Assembly (NCBI RefSeq): GCF_000174195.1
Contig: NZ_ACFY01000031.1
Location: 21,785 to 85,784, forward strand
DNA length: 64,000 nt
Origin: Roseburia inulinivorans DSM 16841
Lineage (GTDB): Bacteria > Bacillota > Clostridia > Lachnospirales > Lachnospiraceae
Direction: 5' to 3'
How positions within the stretch are numbered: position 1 is the first letter of the stretch; every line of letters begins with the position of its first letter. Shown piece after piece: positions 60,536 through 64,000 of this stretch. Made by a program: the position numbers and the translations under genes. The notes under the pieces were generated by a model that searched no databases, was not told the DNA's origin, and saw nothing but the letters and a program-made list of their open reading frames with translations.

Positions 60536-61072
60536 ATGTATACAATCCAAAGAATTACCGAAGAAAATAAATCAGACATTCATCTGCTGAATGAACCATT
60601 TAAAATCTGGGGGAGAATGACTCCACTTTTCGATGGAAAAGCATGGTCTTATCAGACGAAAGAGTTACCACAGGAAAAGCAGTATGAAATGTGTTTTCCT
60701 GATTTTGAAAATAACTATGACGAAATGAAAAGTGAGTATTTTTTTGCAGGGGCATATGATGGGCAGGGAACATGCATCGGGCTTGCCGTCTATAAAAATG
60801 ACTGGTTCGATTATCTGTATCTGGATGACCTGAAAGTGAATGGCAGCCACAGGGGACATGGCATTGGGAAAATGCTGATCGAAGAAGGCAAAAAGATTGC
60901 TCTCGAAAACGGATATCATGGCATTTATACGATAAGTCAGGACAACAATCTTTCTGCCGATCTTTTTTACCTGAAAAATGGTTTTGAAATTGGCGGATTC
61001 AATACGCAGGTTTACAAGGGGACGAAGCAGGAAGGAAAAAGTGATATTTATTTTTATTTAAATATTGAATAG
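60536..61072 (+). CDS. GNAT acetyltransferase, streptothricin acetyltransferase-like
   Basis: These 178 residues start MYTIQRITEENKSDIHLLNE (ATG 60536, GGGGG upstream). EPFKIWGRMTPLF and the acetyl-CoA loop VNGSHRGHGIGKMLIEEGKK, then ISQDNNLSADLFYLKNGFEI and a C-terminal Trp-less FYLN end, closely follow the layout of Sat4/SatA streptothricin N-acetyltransferases. It may acetylate streptothricin or a related amine. It follows the exporter genes, hinting at a small resistance cluster, but homologues also act on other amines. Confidence 0.75.
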   Translation: MYTIQRITEENKSDIHLLNEPFKIWGRMTPLFDGKAWSYQTKELPQEKQYEMCFPDFENNYDEMKSEYFFAGAYDGQGTCIGLAVYKNDWFDYLYLDDLKVNGSHRGHGIGKMLIEEGKKIALENGYHGIYTISQDNNLSADLFYLKNGFEIGGFNTQVYKGTKQEGKSDIYFYLNIE

Positions 61073-61088
61073 CATCAGGAGCAGAAAA

Positions 61089-61682
61089 ATGAGTAAATTG
61101 TATTTTGTACGACATGGCGAAAGCGAATGGAATGTAGCAGACAAAATTTGCGGAAGAACAGATATTCCGCTCACGAAGAGAGGTCATGAACAGGCGGTGG
61201 AAACCGGGAAAAAGATTGTGGCAGAGGGGATCAAGGCAGATGATATTTTATATTCTCCACTGCTTCGGGCGGCAGACACTGCAAAACATATCAGCGAAAT
61301 GACAGGAATCCCGGCACATATGGAACCGAGGCTCATCGAGCAGAATTTTGGCGTGTGGGAGGGGACTTCACCGCGCAATGCGCCGGAATTTTTAAAGGCA
61401 AAGAAAGATTTTTTGAACCGTTATGAAAATGGTGAATCCATGTTTCAGGTGGCACATCGGATTTATGGACTTTTGGATGAACTGAAGGCACAGCCGGATA
61501 AAACGTATATCCTTGTGGCACATAATGGGATTGCAAGAGTGGTGAAGTCTTATTTTTCGGATATGACAAATGAGGAGTATGCGGCATTTGGAGTGCCAAA
61601 TTGCAGCGTGACGGAGTTTTCGTTTGAGGAAAAAAGGGAACATGCAAATGAAAATAGTGCTGGCAGCAGTTGGATTTTATGA
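61089..61682 (+). CDS. Histidine phosphatase family protein
   Basis: This protein has 197 residues from the ATG at 61089 (AGGAG upstream). The RHG motif YFVRHGESEWNVADKICGRT, the conserved SPLLRAADTAKHI and the second catalytic histidine in ILVAHNGIARVVKSYF place it with phosphoglycerate-mutase-like phosphatases (GpmB/CobC type). The substrate is unknown. Its end overlaps the next gene. Confidence 0.88.
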   Translation: MSKLYFVRHGESEWNVADKICGRTDIPLTKRGHEQAVETGKKIVAEGIKADDILYSPLLRAADTAKHISEMTGIPAHMEPRLIEQNFGVWEGTSPRNAPEFLKAKKDFLNRYENGESMFQVAHRIYGLLDELKAQPDKTYILVAHNGIARVVKSYFSDMTNEEYAAFGVPNCSVTEFSFEEKREHANENSAGSSWIL

Positions 61683-62382
61683 GCGGGACATAGAATATAA
61701 TAGAAATAAAATTATAAAATGTCTGAAAGAAAACAGTGGAAAAGTGGATCTGATTTTATTTGGAGAAACTTTTTTACAGGGGTTTGAGGCCTTGGACTGG
61801 AAGTATGAAACGGATCAGCATATGGCATTATCTGTCTCTGACAGCAATATTCAGACGATACAGAAAGCAGCGGAGGAGAATGCACTGGCAGTGTCTTTTG
61901 GGTTCCTTGAGAAAGCGGGGAATAAAATTTACAGCAGTCAGCTTACCATCGGTGCAGATGGAAATATTTTGAATCTGTTTCGCAGGGTGTCAAAAGGCTG
62001 GAGGGAATCTTTTACGGATGAACATTATGCAGAAGGAGATATGTTTACAAAATTTGAATATCTGGGAAATACATTTTCAATTGGTCTTTGCGGCGATCTG
62101 TGGGATGAGAAAAATGTCATGCAGATAAAGAAACTTCGTGCGGATGTGGTACTCTGGCCTGTATACACAGATTTTTCGGCGAAAGAATGGAACAAGGAAA
62201 TGAAGTATGAGTATGCCGCGCAGAGTAAGAAAATTGGAAGGCAGGTTTTACTTGTAAATTCAGTGTGTCTCAGTGGAAATGAAGAAGAATTGGCAAAAGG
62301 CGGTGCCGTCTGTTTTTTGGATGGGCAGATAAAAGAAGAACTTCCGGCAGGGAAAGAAGGCGTGCTGATGGTACAGGTTTGA
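61648..62382 (+). CDS. Carbon-nitrogen hydrolase (nitrilase superfamily)
   Basis: These 244 residues begin MKIVLAAVGFYERDIEYNRN. The Glu-Lys-Cys triad is visible: Glu in LILFGETFLQGF, Lys in FRRVSKGWRESF and Cys in SIGLCGDLWDEK. Such enzymes cleave amides or nitriles. Spacing from AAAGGG favours the ATG at 61648 over the one at 61642. It overlaps the phosphatase gene by 35 nt, so translation is coupled. Confidence 0.82.
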   Translation: MKIVLAAVGFYERDIEYNRNKIIKCLKENSGKVDLILFGETFLQGFEALDWKYETDQHMALSVSDSNIQTIQKAAEENALAVSFGFLEKAGNKIYSSQLTIGADGNILNLFRRVSKGWRESFTDEHYAEGDMFTKFEYLGNTFSIGLCGDLWDEKNVMQIKKLRADVVLWPVYTDFSAKEWNKEMKYEYAAQSKKIGRQVLLVNSVCLSGNEEELAKGGAVCFLDGQIKEELPAGKEGVLMVQV

Positions 62383-62509
62383 TGAATAGTTGTTACATTT
62401 TTAGATGTTTGTAACTTATCTTTTCTAAATTCTTTTGCTACAATAGGAAGTAGAAAATGTGAAAAAAATAACATACAAGGGGAAAAGGGTATGTATGTTA
62501 ATGGATTTC

Positions 62510-62523
62510 AGTTTTCGAAAACT
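62510..62523. promoter_or_regulatory. Palindrome upstream of fucO, possible operator
   Basis: AGTTTTCGAAAACT is a perfect 14-bp palindrome 36 nt before the fucO start. It weakly resembles a catabolite (cre) box but does not match the consensus well. A second inverted pair, ACATAC...GTATGT, lies at about 62471-62496. Confidence 0.4.
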
Positions 62524-62559
62524 TATTAACAACAGATTGAAAAAAGGAGAAGAGTTATT

Positions 62560-63705
62560 ATGGCAAACAGAATTATGTTAAACGAAACATCTTATCACGG
62601 AGCAGGTGCGATTGAAGAGATCGCAAATGAAGCAAAGGCACATGATTTCAAAAAAGCTTTTGTATGTTCCGATCCAGATCTGATCAAATTTGGTGTGACA
62701 AAGAAAGTGACAGATGTTCTTGATAAAAATGGTCTTGCTTATGAAATTTATTCTGATATCAAAGCAAACCCAACCATTGAAAACGTACAGCATGGTGTAG
62801 AGGCATTCAAAAAATCCGGTGCAGATTATCTTATCGCAATTGGCGGAGGATCTTCCATGGATACTTCCAAAGCAATCGGAATTATCATTGCAAATCCGGA
62901 GTTTGAAGATGTAAGAAGTCTCGAAGGCGTTGCTCCTACAAAGAAACCTTGTGTACCGATCATCGCAGTACCAACAACAGCAGGTACAGCAGCAGAAGTT
63001 ACCATCAACTATGTTATTACAGATGTTGAGAGAAAGAGAAAATTTGTCTGCGTAGATCCACATGATATGCCGATCATTGCAATTGTTGATCCAGATATGA
63101 TGTCTTCCATGCCTAAGGGATTAACAGCATCTACCGGTATGGATGCTTTGACACATGCCATTGAAGGATATACAACAAAAGCTGCATGGGAAATGACAGA
63201 TATGTTCCACTTAAAAGCTATTGAAATTATTTCCAGATCGTTAAGAAGTGCAGTTGCCAATGAAAAAGAAGGCCGTGAAGGCATGGCACTTGGACAGTAT
63301 ATTGCAGGAATGGGATTCTCAAATGTAGGACTTGGAATTGCTCATTCCATGGCGCATACTTTGGGTGCAGTTTATGATACACCACACGGAGTTGCATGTG
63401 CGATGATGCTTCCAATCGTTATGGAGTATAATGCAGAATGCACAGGTGAAAAATATCGTGAGATCGCCCGTGCAATGGGAGTAAAAGGTGTGGATGATAT
63501 GTCTGTGGAAGAGTACCGCAAAGCAGCAGTAGATGCCGTACAGAAGTTATCCATTGATGTTGGTATTCCAACAAAACTGGAAGCTTTGAAAGAAGAAGAT
63601 TTAGATTTCCTTGCTGAGTCTGCACATGCAGATGCATGCGCACCAGGTAATCCAAAAGATGCAAGTGTAGAGGACTTAAAAGCATTGTTCCGTAAATTAA
63701 TGTAA
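62560..63705 (+). CDS. fucO: Lactaldehyde reductase (iron-containing alcohol dehydrogenase)
   Basis: These 381 residues are very close to E. coli FucO throughout: MANRIMLNETSYHGAGAIEE, YLIAIGGGSSMDTSKAIGII, VPTTAGTAAEVTINYVITD and the iron-binding segments DALTHAIEGYTTKAAW and GIAHSMAHTLGAVYDTPHGV. It reduces lactaldehyde to 1,2-propanediol with NADH, the last step of anaerobic fucose/rhamnose breakdown. GGAG precedes the ATG. It is a single gene, immediately followed by the second large palindromic element. Confidence 0.93.
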   Translation: MANRIMLNETSYHGAGAIEEIANEAKAHDFKKAFVCSDPDLIKFGVTKKVTDVLDKNGLAYEIYSDIKANPTIENVQHGVEAFKKSGADYLIAIGGGSSMDTSKAIGIIIANPEFEDVRSLEGVAPTKKPCVPIIAVPTTAGTAAEVTINYVITDVERKRKFVCVDPHDMPIIAIVDPDMMSSMPKGLTASTGMDALTHAIEGYTTKAAWEMTDMFHLKAIEIISRSLRSAVANEKEGREGMALGQYIAGMGFSNVGLGIAHSMAHTLGAVYDTPHGVACAMMLPIVMEYNAECTGEKYREIARAMGVKGVDDMSVEEYRKAAVDAVQKLSIDVGIPTKLEALKEEDLDFLAESAHADACAPGNPKDASVEDLKALFRKLM

Positions 63706-63707
63706 AC

Positions 63708-64000
63708 CGGAGTTTAACGTATGAACTGCCGCCTGTAGGTGGTGTTACGGATTTCCAGAGCTACTGTATTGCATGCATAACAACTTTATAAAATAAAAAA
63801 TAGAACTGTTTGTTTTCAGGAGCGCTTCCGCTTGTTGTCGCTGGCAACGGTACTAAGAAAGTATCCATCGTGATTTCAAAATCCAATTAACATTGTCTTT
63901 TGAAATCGCAATGTTTACTTTCTAAGGACCGTCCGCTCCCAAAATCCTGAAAACAAATCAGTTCTATTTTTTATTAAACCAAGGCTGTGCAGCATGCAAT
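63708..64000. repeat. Imperfect palindromic element, copy B (right end outside window)
   Basis: The first 52 bases match copy A at all but four positions (CGGAGTTT...ATGAACTGCCGCCTGTAGG...), then diverge. The interior is again self-complementary: TAGAACTG/CAGTTCTA, TTGTTTTCAGGA/TCCTGAAAACAA, ACTAAGAAAGTA/TACTTTCTAAGG and TGATTTCAAAA/TTTTGAAATC, with the tip near 63885. It begins 2 nt after the fucO stop. Nothing coding is seen in this gap. Confidence 0.85.

Noticed and set aside
62510..62523. Certain CcpA (cre) site before fucO
   Set aside because: The palindrome lacks key consensus bases, so it is kept only as a possible operator.

Overview
The window joins two very different pieces of DNA. 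Positions 1 to about 31,950 are GC-rich (roughly 55-60 % by eye), and nearly every gene lies on the minus strand. The gene set and order match the Tn1549-like / Clostridioides CTn family of integrative conjugative elements (ICEs). From about 32,400 to the end the DNA is AT-rich, genes are mostly on the plus strand, and content is chromosomal. A Shine-Dalgarno-rich low-GC genome, an alpha/beta spore protein, an Ami-type peptide transporter and a FucO-type lactaldehyde reductase point to a spore-gene-bearing gut Firmicute, most likely a Lachnospiraceae member close to Roseburia/Agathobacter. The genus is inferred, not proven.

ICE, read in transcription order from about 31.7 kb down to 1: parB (frameshifted), small element proteins, a PP-loop PAPS-reductase-like protein, a RepA-like initiator, a DUF7768 protein, PcfB and the VirD4-like coupling protein. 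Next come Maff2 (split by an ORF-less group II intron), VirB6-like, an XF1762-type acetyltransferase, PrgI, the VirB4 ATPase, an NlpC/P60 wall hydrolase, DUF4315, DUF4366, topoisomerase III, Cys-rich VLP and an ArdC/zincin/YodL anti-restriction protein. The series ends with TTRAP, a giant ArdC-MutS_I-methylase-SNF2 protein carrying tnpV in another frame, DUF3849, MobC, a small XRE regulator and two further element proteins. Together they form a type IV secretion channel, its coupling and processing factors, and DNA-protection functions. The relaxase and the element's own integrase are not visible and should lie left of position 1. At about 31,950 the element abuts the C-terminal end of a tyrosine recombinase on the opposite strand, which looks like a nested-insertion or deletion scar.

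Chromosome: an XRE-VanZ regulator and its partner (32.8-34.2 kb), an M3 oligopeptidase (34.7-36.3 kb), an oppABCDF operon ending in a membrane-anchored ApbE-like protein (37-46.2 kb), a coiled-coil protein, livK-livHMGF (47.2-52.0 kb) and a cytidylate-kinase-like protein. These are followed by small genes (DUF1653, CYTH, DJ-1, spore protein), a heterodimeric ABC exporter preceded by a leader ORF plus terminator (56.5-60.5 kb), a streptothricin-acetyltransferase-like GNAT, a histidine phosphatase, a nitrilase-family hydrolase and fucO (62.6-63.7 kb).

Three genes (the giant methylase/helicase, parB and oppB) are broken by what look like single-base losses, three of the four in homopolymers. Restoring one base at each site gives an intact frame, so sequencing or assembly error is at least as likely as real decay. 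The most novel-looking items are a pair of roughly 300-375 bp imperfect palindromes that share one terminal 50-mer but have different, internally self-complementary interiors (52,762 and 63,708), the probable ribosome-controlled attenuator of the ABC exporter, the overlapping tnpV gene, the maturase-less intron in Maff2, and a 25-bp palindrome present near both ends of the ICE segment.
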